A stretch of DNA of 7,218 nt. It comes from Bacteroidales bacterium. GTDB taxonomy: Bacteria; Bacteroidota; Bacteroidia; Bacteroidales; JAAUTT01. The translations under genes and the position numbers were made by a program. The notes beneath the pieces were generated by a model. It did no database searches and was not told the DNA's origin. It was given only the letters and a program-made list of their open reading frames with translations. The stretch covers positions 1 to 7,218 of the forward strand of contig JAAUTT010000211.1 of the NCBI GenBank assembly GCA_012031335.1, written 5' to 3'. Of this stretch, positions 1-7,122 are shown piece after piece; the stretch's first letter is position 1, and every line of letters begins with the position of its first letter.

Positions 1-536
1 TGCGGTTTCTGTGTGTAACCCGGCAGAACGATTACAGCGTAACTGAAACAAACCTGCATATCGAAAAGATATTGAAGCAACATACGGATGAGCGAATTTT
101 CAGGCCCGGACCGGGTCTTTACCATAACCAACCGGTTATCATCACCCAAAACGATTACACCCTCGATATTTTTAACGGCGATGTGGGAATTATCCGCCGC
201 GATGATAACGCCACCGGCGAAATGCTGTATGCCTTTTTCGAAAGTCCGGATGGGGAAGTGCGGAAAATTCCTGCCGGTTACCTGAGTCATTACGAAACGG
301 TATTTGCCATGACCATTCACAAGAGTCAGGGTTCGGAGTTTGAACATGTGGTGGTGATACTCCCTGCCACATCGGGGCAAAAGTTGCTCACCCGCGAATT
401 ACTCTATACAGCGGTTACCCGCGCAAAAAAACGTGTACTTATTTTTGCCGGCAACCAGGCGTTCGAAAAATGCATTAACAGTTCGGTGACGCGGGCATCG
501 GGTTTGTATGAACGTTTAATGGAGGAAAAGGTATGA
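1..536 (+). CDS. recD: RecD, exonuclease V alpha subunit, C-terminal part (5' truncated by window edge)
   Basis: RecD is the 5'-3' SF1B helicase motor of RecBCD and drives the fast strand during break resection. The reading frame is open from base 3 to the TGA at 534-536. No true start is present: the N-terminal domain and the Walker A motif lie upstream of the window. Visible blocks match the E. coli C-terminus: RFLCVTR near the edge (E. coli RILCALR), then NQPVIITQND and FNGDVGII (around 129-195), motif V as AMTIHKSQGSEFEH (308-349), and motif VI as LYTAVTRAKKRV (402-437). The end, ASGLYERL, also matches the family end (SGLAALF in E. coli). There is no frame break in this part, unlike in recC and recB. 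The TGA overlaps an ATG (ATGA, 533-536), a layout normally seen where the next gene is translationally coupled; see the spacer. Exonuclease V alpha is much likelier than a stand-alone RecD2, because recC and recB follow. Confidence 0.95.
   Translation, partial: RFLCVTRQNDYSVTETNLHIEKILKQHTDERIFRPGPGLYHNQPVIITQNDYTLDIFNGDVGIIRRDDNATGEMLYAFFESPDGEVRKIPAGYLSHYETVFAMTIHKSQGSEFEHVVVILPATSGQKLLTRELLYTAVTRAKKRVLIFAGNQAFEKCINSSVTRASGLYERLMEEKV
521..525 (+). promoter_or_regulatory. Shine-Dalgarno-like GGAGG seven bases before the ATG at 533
   Basis: GGAGG at 521-525 lies inside the last codons of recD, with seven bases between it and the ATG at 533 that overlaps the recD stop. That spacing is ideal for a ribosome binding site. 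The annotated recC ATG at 844 has no such site close by: the nearest purine-rich stretch, GGTGAGG, ends 22 bases upstream. The site may be chance, since GGAGGAAAAG also simply encodes the Glu-Glu-Lys end of RecD. Confidence 0.3.
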
Positions 537-541
537 GAAAG

Positions 542-580
542 CCTCACCCTAAATCCCTCTCCTTGAGGAGAAGGACTTTG
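542..580 (+). repeat. Intergenic hairpin unit A (diverged)
   Basis: CCTCACCC is followed by arms TCCCTCTCCT (554-563) and AGGAGAAGGA (566-575), which pair at nine of ten positions around a two-base loop. The design and sequence are shared with the better-preserved unit at 640-673, so the two are likely diverged copies or half-copies of one dispersed repeat. Units with the plan CCTCACCC-CCCCTCTCC-GGAGAGGGG-GGTGAGG are familiar to me from intergenic DNA of Bacteroidota-like genomes; that is memory, not a search. Confidence 0.6.
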
Positions 581-639
581 CATCTCGTAAATAACAAGCT
601 CTTTGGATTTAAAAAAGCTGATTACAACCTGAGGTTACT

Positions 640-673
640 CCCCTCTCCTTCAGGAGAGGGGCTGGAGGTGAGG
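640..673 (+). repeat. Intergenic hairpin unit B (perfect 10-bp stem)
   Basis: CCCCTCTCCT (640-649) and AGGAGAGGGG (652-661) are exact reverse complements with TC between them, giving a ten-pair G/C-rich stem. CTGGAGGTGAGG (662-673) follows, and its GTGAGG end is the reverse complement of CCTCAC at 542-547 in unit A. The stem could fold in the mRNA between recD and recC. No T-run follows it, so a simple intrinsic terminator is unlikely. It may slow decay or partly attenuate transcription, as REP-like elements do. Confidence 0.7.
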
Positions 674-694
674 TACAAAATTTTGCACCTTACC
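667..694 (+). repeat. Long stem with A/T core, 28 bases
   Basis: The outer parts GGTGAGGT (667-674) and ACCTTACC (687-694) pair with one G-U wobble. The inner CAAAATTTTG (676-685) is a perfect 10-base palindrome. Only the A675/C686 position is mismatched. The stem shares the GGTGAGG end of unit B, so it overlaps that repeat and is probably part of the same element. Confidence 0.5.
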
Positions 695-721
695 AACAAC
701 AATAAACCTGATTATAGCATT

Positions 722-811
722 CGTTTGGCGAAGGCTCTGCCTTCGACAGCTATATGTTTTCAGGCTGAGCCTGCTTTGATATTTCCGACTGAGGTGAAAC
801 CTCAGCCGAAC
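722..811 (+). repeat. Three tandem 30-base units, each with a hairpin with a 3-base loop
   Basis: Hairpin 1 has CGAAGGC (729-735) and GCCTTCG (739-745) around TCT. Hairpin 2 has CAGGC (761-765) and GCCTG (769-773) around TGA. Hairpin 3 has CTGAGGT (789-795) and ACCTCAG (799-805) around GAA, with two more pairs beyond one mismatch. All arms are perfect, all loops are three bases, and the centres are 737, 767 and 797, exactly 30 apart. The units share only a core like AGGY-NNN-RCCT; the sequence between hairpins is not conserved. So pairing and spacing are conserved better than sequence. I see no fourth unit at centre 707 or 827. Confidence 0.6.
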
Positions 812-843
812 TGGGGTGAGGTAACAAATTTAAAAACGACCCG

Positions 844-3800
844 ATGAATCATATTTATACCTCTCCCCGCCAGGAGGACCTCTGTAAAAAACTCTCGGAA
901 AAACTGAACGAACCCACCGGGGATATCTTTAAAAAGGAGGTGATAATCACCCCCTCGGCAGGCATGAATGCCTGGTTGAAAACCGAACTGCCTAAAAGAA
1001 ACAGGATAATCGCCAACTTTGAGTTTCAAAATCAGGATGGCTTGTTCCGCGACATCTGTGCATTGTATTATGGCGAGAAGTTGCCCGCCTCTGTGGGAAA
1101 TATAAAATACAAAATTTTCGGGCTCCTGGCCGAAGATGAATTTGTAAACAGATTTAATGTAGTTTCTTCCTATTATCATAACAGCGAGATATTCCGCTTT
1201 CAACTGGCCGGAAAAATTGCCGATTTGTTTGACCAGTACCAACTTTGTCGCCCGCAAATGTTGCAAGCCTGGAAGCAAGATGAACTTGTTACGACCAACC
1301 AGGCCGAAGACTGGCAGAAATGGCTGTGGAACCGGTTGGGGATTACTCCAAAGGACGAAATTGGGAAAGATTTGCTCGACCGCATCCGTAAAAACCCGGA
1401 AACGTTGCAACAGCAATACCCGCGTATTTCTTTTTTCGGCATCACGGTCTATACCAGCTTTTCACCTGGATTTTTTCGAAGCCATTGCTGCATTCACCCA
1501 GCTCGATTTTTATCTCTGCCTCCCTGTAATTGAAAAAGAGTTCAAAAACGACCTGCTTGGATATTTTGGTTTTAAAGCCGCGGAATTGGCAGAAATGTTT
1601 CCCATACAAAAAGCAGAAATCATTGAAAGTCCCAACATCAAATCCGTTGGCGAAACTATGCTGGCTAAATTGCAGCAGTCCATCCTTGCTAACCATAATG
1701 TTACCTTCGATACCACCGACGATTCGCTGCAGGTGAATTCGTGCTTCACCCCAGCCAGGGAAGTGGAATGTTTATACAATTACCTGCTAAACAGCTTTGA
1801 GCTTGACCGTTCGCTCAAACCCTCCGATGTGCTTGTTATTACCCCCGATATCGACACTTATGCGCCGTTCATCAGGGCTGTATTCCAAGATGCCCCGGCA
1901 AAAATCCCTTTCCGTGTTTCGGGTGAGAAACGGAAAATGAAGATTCGTTGGCATCGGCTTTGGAACTCATCCTGGATTTTCATGAGGATGACTTTACAGC
2001 CGAAAAAGTGGTGAGTCTGCTGGAACACACACGCATCAAACAAAAATATGGTATCGACAACTGCAGCTATATCCGCACGGTAGTAAACAGAGCCAATATC
2101 CGTTTTGGCATTGAAAACAGGATAGAAGACGACAGCCTTTATGTAAGCTGGAAATACGGCCTGGAGAAAATACTGCTGGGATATGCCATGCTTACCGATG
2201 AAACCTTTCCTTCTAAAGAATTTCCCGCAGGGATTACGCTATACCCTTACCGGGATGCAGAAGCCTCGCGGAGTTACGATCTTTTCAGGTTAATGGCATT
2301 TGTGGAACAACTTCAGCATATAATTACCGCGAAGAAAACCTGCAAAAGTATGGCTGCATGGAAAACCTTCCTGCTTGATGAAGTGATAGACCCGATGATT
2401 TTTACCGACGATGCAATGCCAGACGACCGCTCTGAACTTGAGTCCATTTACACGGCATTGCGGTTTGCCGATCAACTGGCGGAGAACAATCCGGTTTCGT
2501 TCCAGGTTTTTATGGAAGAACTGAAGTCGGAAGTTTTTTAACGAAACAGGCGAGTTCCGACTGAACACCGGGAATGTAACAGTGTCTCCTCCTGTGCCTG
2601 TCAGAGGAATTCCTTTTAAAATCATCTGTTTTATCGGGCTGAATAACGATGTTTTTCCACGGAAGGACAGCTTTATGGGTTTTGACTTGCTGGGAGAAGC
2701 ATACAAAGCAGGCGACAGGAATAAAAAAGAAACCGATAAGTACTTGTTTCTTGATACGCTGCTGGCTGCCCGGGAGAAATTTTATATCAGCTACACCGGC
2801 GAAAGTGCAAAAGACAACACTGAAATCCCTCCTTCGGTGGTGATAGATACCTTGCTGGATTATACCATGCACGACGAAATATTGGTGAAACACCCGCTGC
2901 ATGGCTTCAGCGAGCAATATAACAACCCGGCACACAACCGCCTGTTCACTTACCTGTATGCCAACAGTTCCACCCCGTTTGCCGGAAAGGAAATGGAACC
3001 CAAAGCAATTACAGAAATCCGCCTGCGCGATTTTATCCGCTTTTTCCAGGCTCCTGTAGATTGGTATTTTAATACAGTGCTGAATATCTATTACAAGGAT
3101 CAGGAAGAAGCGCTGCCTGAAACCGAATTGTTCGAACCCGACAACCTGCAGCGCTGGGCATTGAAAAAGAAATTTCTGCACACCACCGGCGATGCATGGG
3201 AACAATATATCCAAAAAGCTATTAAAGAAGGTGAACTACCTTTAAAAACATGTGGACTAATTACCGAAAGAGATATCAGGGAAGAAATGAAGTTTCTGGT
3301 ACCAGCCTTTCGGAGGGAAACAGGAGGCCGTACCCCATCGGCTGGATACATCGACTATACAGCAGGACAGGTGCGGATAACAGGCGATGTCGACAGTCTT
3401 TTCGAAAGGGAATATATTGCCTGCTCGGTATCTAAAAACCCTTTAAAGAACAAGATAGAAGCCTATATAACCAGCTTGCTGTTGCTGGCCGCGGGAAAGA
3501 TTGATACAGCCAGGTTTATCGACATTAATGGCAATGTATCGTTAATTCCCTCCAACCAAACAACGGCAAAACAAGAGCTGGCAGATTTAACCGCTATACT
3601 TTTGCAGGGAACCGTTTCGCCCATACTCTTCACCGTAAAAAGTGCGGAAGAATTACATAAATGCAAGCCACCTGTCAATGCCGACGAGCCAACCATACGG
3701 AAAATTCTGTCAGCTATTGAAAGGGAAGCCTATCCGCCCGAAAGAAGTGAAATGCCGGCCAACCCTTACTTACTTCGTCTTATAGAAGAAGGTGCGCTGG

Positions 3801-3871
3801 ATAACTCCGGAGCACAGGAGTTTGAAATAATCAGGACCATTACGGCAAAACTTAAACTTTTCGATTTTTAA
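844..3871 (+). CDS. recC: RecC, exonuclease V gamma subunit, interrupted by three frame breaks
   Basis: RecC is the Chi-scanning scaffold of RecBCD: an inactivated helicase plus a dead nuclease fold that guides the 3' strand to RecB. The start is ATG 844 (MNHIYTS; E. coli MLRVYHS). Visible family blocks, in order: ITPSAGMNAWL, a remnant Walker A region without GKT (949-981); KIADLFDQYQLCRP (1213-1254), the Chi-contact helix; CFTPAREVECLYNYLL and TPDIDTYAPFIRAVF (1742-1885); WKYGLEKILLGYAM (2149-2190); VPVRGIPFKIICFIGLNNDV (2594-2653); YLFLDTLLAAREKFYISY (2741-2794); RDFIRFFQAPVDWYFN (3027-3074). The frame changes at 1459-1462, 1934-1937 and 2534-2539; each is repaired by one base. About 1,010 residues result, against about 1,120 in E. 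coli. The stop is TAA 3869-3871, one base before recB. Read as it stands, the gene would yield only a ~229-residue N-terminal fragment. The identity is certain; whether the breaks are real is not. Confidence 0.93.
1459..1462 (+). other. recC: recC frame break 1: one extra T in TTTT
   Basis: Upstream, frame 1 reads ISFFGITVYTSF. Downstream, only frame 2 continues the family sequence, as HLDFFEAIAAF. Dropping one T from the four-T run joins them without losing a residue. Confidence 0.8.
1934..1937 (+). other. recC: recC frame break 2: one A missing from AAAA
   Basis: Frame 2 reads IPFRVSGEKRK up to the run, and frame 1 reads NEDSLASALELILDF after it. One more A joins both blocks. E. coli RecC has the equivalent ISDRRARQSHPVLEAFISLL here. 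Confidence 0.8.
2534..2539 (+). other. recC: recC frame break 3: one extra T in TTTTTT
   Basis: Frame 1 ends at a TAA right after the six-T run (MEELKSEVF). Frame 2 goes on as NETGEFRLNTGNVTVSPPV, leading into the conserved block VPVRGIPFKIICF. Removing one T restores continuity. Confidence 0.85.
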
Positions 3872-3872
3872 C

Positions 3873-6800
3873 ATGGGAAAAAGTCGCGTATTCAATTCAG
3901 AAAACATTGAACTCAAGGGCCTTAACCTGGTGGAAGCCAGCGCCGGTACGGGAAAGACATATTCCATTGCCATATTGGTGCTGAGGCTGGTAATTGAGAA
4001 AAAGGTACCCCTTGAAAAGATATTGATGGTAACTTTTACCAAGGCAGCAGTTGCCGAGCTCGAAACCAGGATCAGGAGATTTGTCCGCCAGGCCTTCCGG
4101 TATGCTTCGGGAAAAGGAAATGCCGACACGCTTATTGCCGGTATTGTGGATAGGGCAGGGAAAGAAATCTCAGCATCCATTCTCAAACCCGCAGTTCAAA
4201 ATCTCGACGAACTTTCGGTAATGACCATTCACAGCTTTTGCGAAAAATGTCTGATGCAGTATCCTTTTGAAACAGGGCAGTCGTTTGATGCTGAAATTTC
4301 GACCGATATCACTTCCATACTCGACTTTGTTGTAAACGATTACTGGAGAAGGGAAATCAATACCCTGGAACCGGGCATTTTTCAATATCTCACTCAAAGA
4401 CTGTCGAGAGAGGGCATACGCACTGTGGTGGCAAAAATCCTGGATGATAAAGTATATCTCTGCACTGAAATTGATGAAGAAGAAACACTTCAACAAATAG
4501 GGCAGGGTATAAAAGATGTGGAAGTGGCCTGGCATAATTTCGAACGCCATGTTACGGAGCACTTCACTACCATTGTATCGCAAACTTACGGAAACAGGTA
4601 TGCAAACGACCTGGTGCAAAACAACTGCGATTATCCCCAAATGTTTATGGATGCTTTTGTACCAAAATGTAAAGAAGGCAAACAATACATCAGTAGCTGT
4701 TTTCCACAGGAAGAAGCGATTTGCTCATCCTATTTCAGGTTAGACGTGCGCCTCAATACACTTACGGCAGCTTATATTTTACTATACTTTTAAAAAAGCC
4801 GCCATCCAGCTCAAAAAGAATGTGGAAGATTTCAAATCGGGCAGACAACTGATCGACTTCAATGACCAGATTAAATTTCTGCATGATGCGGTGGAGAAAG
4901 GACTGATAAACGATATCATTGCCGCGCAGTATGAGGCCGTGTTTATTGATGAATTCCAGGACACCGATCCATACCAGTACGAGATCTTTAGCCGGCTGTT
5001 TTCGAAGCATTCCGTTTTTTATATCGGCGATCCCAAACAATCAATTTACGGATGGCGAAAAGCAGATATTGCCACCTACAAGCGGGCAAAAAACGAAGTG
5101 CACCGGATTTACACCATGAACCTGAATTTCCGCTCCACCGGAGAATTGCTAAAGCATCTGAATCATTTCTTTGCTATCGGCAATCCTTTTGACGACACGG
5201 AAATCACCTATGAAGCAGTAAGTGCCGGCAATACAGGTTTGGGTGAAATGACCAGCAGGGAAGAGCCCGTTCGTCCGCTGGAAATATATGAATTCAGTAA
5301 TAAAACAGCAATACAAGGTTTTACAGCAAATAAAATTGCCGAACTACTGAACGATGAAACGGTCAGGATCAACGGCGTTAAACTTAAACCATCTGATATC
5401 GCTATAATTGTTCGCAAGAACAGCGAAGCCAGGTGCCTTAAAAATGCCTTATCGGAGGCGAATGTCCCGGCAATAACCGTGGACGATACCAAAGTGATGG
5501 ATTCAGAGGAAGCGAGCATTATCAGGTATCTGATGGAAGCGGTAATTCAACCCACACGGGGAAACATCAACCGGGTGATACTGAATCGTTGCTTTGGACA
5601 TACCACCCTTACGCTTCAGAAGCCCGATGATGCCTTTTACCTTGAAATATTCAGGGAATTAAAGCAAATATGGCTGGAATCGGGAATATACAACATGCTC
5701 TTCCGATTCTTTGACCTGCTTCAGGTGAGGTCGGTATGTCTAAACCTGGGAATTTACGGTCAGCGGGTATTAACAAACCTTTACCACATTGCTGAGATTT
5801 TGCACAATACAGCTCAAAAGAAGAATTATACCCCTTCGGAATTGTTACAATGGAGTTACCGCTCCAGGCAGCAGGAGGACGATGAATACGAACAACGCAT
5901 CGAGAGCCAGAACAATGCAGTACAGATAACCACTATTCATAAATGCAAAGGATTAACCTATAAAGTGGTATTTGCCCCACACCTCGATCTGGTGGTAAGG
6001 GAAAATGATTTTTACGAGTTCCGGGAAAACGGTAACTATTGTTTTACCCATGATCCCAGCCAGGAGCAGGAAACCTTGTGGCGAACACAGGCAGAACAGG
6101 AAAACAGGCGACTGCTGTATGTTGCGTTAACCCGTGCACAATATAAAGTTTATGTTTGTGTAAACAATTCGCCTTATAACAACACTTCTTCCTTAAAGCC
6201 CTTCCTGGTGAATGCGCCGGCAGCACAAAGAGCCGATAACATGGAACTTGCGGTGCTCAATGATATTGACCGGGGATAACAACTGCACATTTACACCCAG
6301 ACCGCTCCAGATATTTTTTATCCGAAACACGTTTGGCATTCACAGTTTCAGTTCACTCAACAGGTTACACTCTTCTGTCCCCATACGAAAAATGTTGAGC
6401 ATCAAGGATCGGGTTACAACCAATTTATATTCCATACCCTTGAACGGGGAGGAGGTGCCGGGAAAGCATTACACAGTATTTTTGAGCAACTAAATTTTGG
6501 TGATCGCTATTCCTGGGCACAGACATTGAAGAATGCTTCGAAATGCTATTCCAATATTATCGTGGAAGAACATTTGCCCCATTACGAAACATTACTGGAT
6601 CATGTATTGAGCACATCCATAAACATCTCTGGAAAGAATATCAGGTTGTGCGATATAAACCACTCCCGTAAACTACCTGAGCTGGAATTTTGTTTTGCAC
6701 TGGACAAGGTAAACAAATCAGCGCTGTTTAGCTTACTGGAAACAACAGAGTTGAACATCGAAACAGAAATGGAAGGACTGATGACAGGCTACATGGACCT

Positions 6801-7122
6801 TGTATTTGAACATGAAGGGAAATTTTATATCCTGGACTGGAAATCGAATCACCTGGGAAACACCTGTGAGAGTTACAACTGCGAAGGATTGGAATCAGCC
6901 ATGCAAGGTAATAATTATCACCTTCAATACCTCATTTATACCCTTGCATTAAAAACCTGGCTTGAAACAAAGATACCCGGATTTGATTTCGACACCCATT
7001 TTGGTGGGGTGATTTACGTTTTTTTACGGGGAGTACGAAAAGATGATACTACGGGGATATATACCACCCGGCCTGATAAAGAAAAGGTAATAAAGTTGGA
7101 AAAGGCATTGATGCGGCTCTGA
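3873..7122 (+). CDS. recB: RecB, exonuclease V beta subunit (helicase-nuclease), interrupted by three frame breaks
   Basis: RecB is the 3'-5' SF1A helicase and the only nuclease of RecBCD. It starts at ATG 3873, one base after the recC stop. Helicase motifs: Walker A EASAGTGKT (3933-3959, Lys28); Ia VTFTKAAVAEL (residues 53-63); MTIHSFC (4221-4241); II IDEFQDTDP (4945-4971); III GDPKQSIYGWR (5026-5058); IV LNFRSTG (5122-5142); V TTIHKCKGL (near 5929-5955); VI LLYVALTRAQ (6112-6141). The C-terminal nuclease has GKALHSIFE with its His at 6472-6474, GYMDLVF (Asp 6796-6798), ILDWKSN (Asp 6835-6837, Lys 6841-6843) and LQYLIYTLAL (6922-6951), matching E. coli His956, Asp1067, Asp1080 and Lys1082. 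All catalytic residues are present. Frame breaks at 4788-4791, 6272-6275 and 6388-6392 split the gene; bridged, it gives ~1,083 residues against 1,180 in E. coli. Small departures are Cys for the usual Ser in motif V (HKSKGL) and Lys for Gly after motif III (FRGAD). The stop is TGA 7120-7122. Confidence 0.94.
4788..4791 (+). other. recB: recB frame break 1: one extra T in TTTT
   Basis: Frame 0 runs to TAA 4791-4793 (TAAYILLYF). Frame 1 continues as KKAAIQLKKNVEDF into motif II. Dropping a T from 4788-4791 joins them. The T-run at 4777-4780 would serve as well, changing only four or five residues. Confidence 0.75.
6272..6275 (+). other. recB: recB frame break 2: one extra G in GGGG
   Basis: Frame 1 stops at TAA 6277-6279 just after motif VI and a linker. 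With one G fewer, the reading becomes DRDNNCTFTPRPLQIFF, then GIHSFSSLNRLHSS in frame 2. This lines up with E. coli TLQRLPGDNWRVTSYSGL. Confidence 0.65.
6379..6392 (+). other. recB: recB frame break 3: one base missing, in AAAAA or CCCC
   Basis: Frame 2 (SFSSLNRLHSSVP) must return to frame 1 (NVEHQGSGYNQF, then GKALHSIFE). One more A in 6388-6392 gives VPIRKNVEHQ; one more C in 6379-6382 gives VPHTKNVEHQ. The two choices cannot be told apart from the sequence. Confidence 0.65.

Larger units (their letters stand above)
662..831 (+). repeat. Imperfect direct repeat pair (662-683 and 811-831)
   Basis: CTGG-GGTGAGGTA-AAATTT occurs twice: CTGG 662-665, GGTGAGGTA 667-675 and AAATTT 678-683; then CTGG 811-814, GGTGAGGTA 815-823 and AAATTT 826-831. 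The first copy has one extra A after CTGG, and two bases differ before AAATTT. The copies lie about 148 bases apart and flank the triple hairpin array, which may thus be a unit carried between two copies. Confidence 0.6.
533..843 (+). mobile_element. Possible small non-coding repeat element inserted between recD and recC
   Basis: This 311-base interval separates two genes of what is usually a tight operon. Removing it would join ...AAAAGGT to ATGAATCAT, giving recD and recC an ATGA stop/start overlap with GGAGG seven bases upstream. The interval therefore looks as if it arrived with a 4-base ATGA duplication. Near its ends lie CCTCACCC (542-549) and its exact reverse complement GGGTGAGG (814-821). 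Inside are at least six hairpins and no transposase, so it would be a MITE- or REP-like passenger. Against this, an ATGA at both ends can arise by chance roughly one time in ten, since TGA and ATG are already given by the genes. Confidence 0.3.
533..847 (+). other. 104-codon open frame across the repeat spacer, probably not a gene
   Basis: An ATG frame runs from 533 to the TGA at 845-847. Its ATG overlaps the recD stop as ATGA, and its TGA overlaps the recC start as ATGA. A GGAGG stands at a good distance upstream. The product would be Lys/Pro/Leu-rich, with no membrane segment, signal peptide or recognisable domain, and most of it is read from inverted repeats. The frame stays open partly because the three 30-base repeat units hold a whole number of codons. 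I think it is a by-product of the repeats, but the double coupling and the ribosome site mean it could be translated. Confidence 0.12.

Noticed and set aside
640..661. Intrinsic terminator after recD
   Set aside because: The stem is strong, but it is followed by CTGGAGGTG and not by a run of Ts.
722..811. CRISPR array
   Set aside because: The 30-base units lack a conserved repeat sequence and there are no repeat-spacer alternations; only pairing and spacing recur.
802..1416. Long antisense open frame (204 codons) opposite the start of recC
   Set aside because: It mirrors a well-conserved coding region and has no recognisable domain or start context; the sense frame explains the sequence.
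1948..2541. Separate genes starting at internal codons such as TTG 1948, GTG 4822 or TTG 6526
   Set aside because: The frames are open upstream of these codons and continue conserved RecC or RecB sequence; they are fragments made by the frame breaks.
2510..3214. Antisense open frame of 234 codons opposite central recC
   Set aside because: It lies wholly over conserved RecC blocks such as IPFKIICFIGLNNDV and YLFLDTLLAAREKFYIS; it is a shadow of the sense codon pattern.
6280..6390. Frame 1 reading straight on after the TAA at 6277 (an isolated nonsense codon in recB)
   Set aside because: Frame 2 gives GIHSFSSLNRLHSS, which fits the family sequence WRVTSYSGL, whereas frame 1 gives no match until about 6391; two single-base shifts explain it better.
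1459..6392. Programmed ribosomal frameshifting in recC or recB
   Set aside because: Six sites of mixed sign would be needed, no X XXY YYZ slippery heptamer with a clear downstream structure was seen, and RecBCD is not known to use it.
844..7122. AddAB instead of RecBCD
   Set aside because: A recD gene is present, the first large gene has RecC blocks without a live Walker A, and only the second large gene has a nuclease domain; no AddB-type iron-sulfur cysteine cluster was seen.
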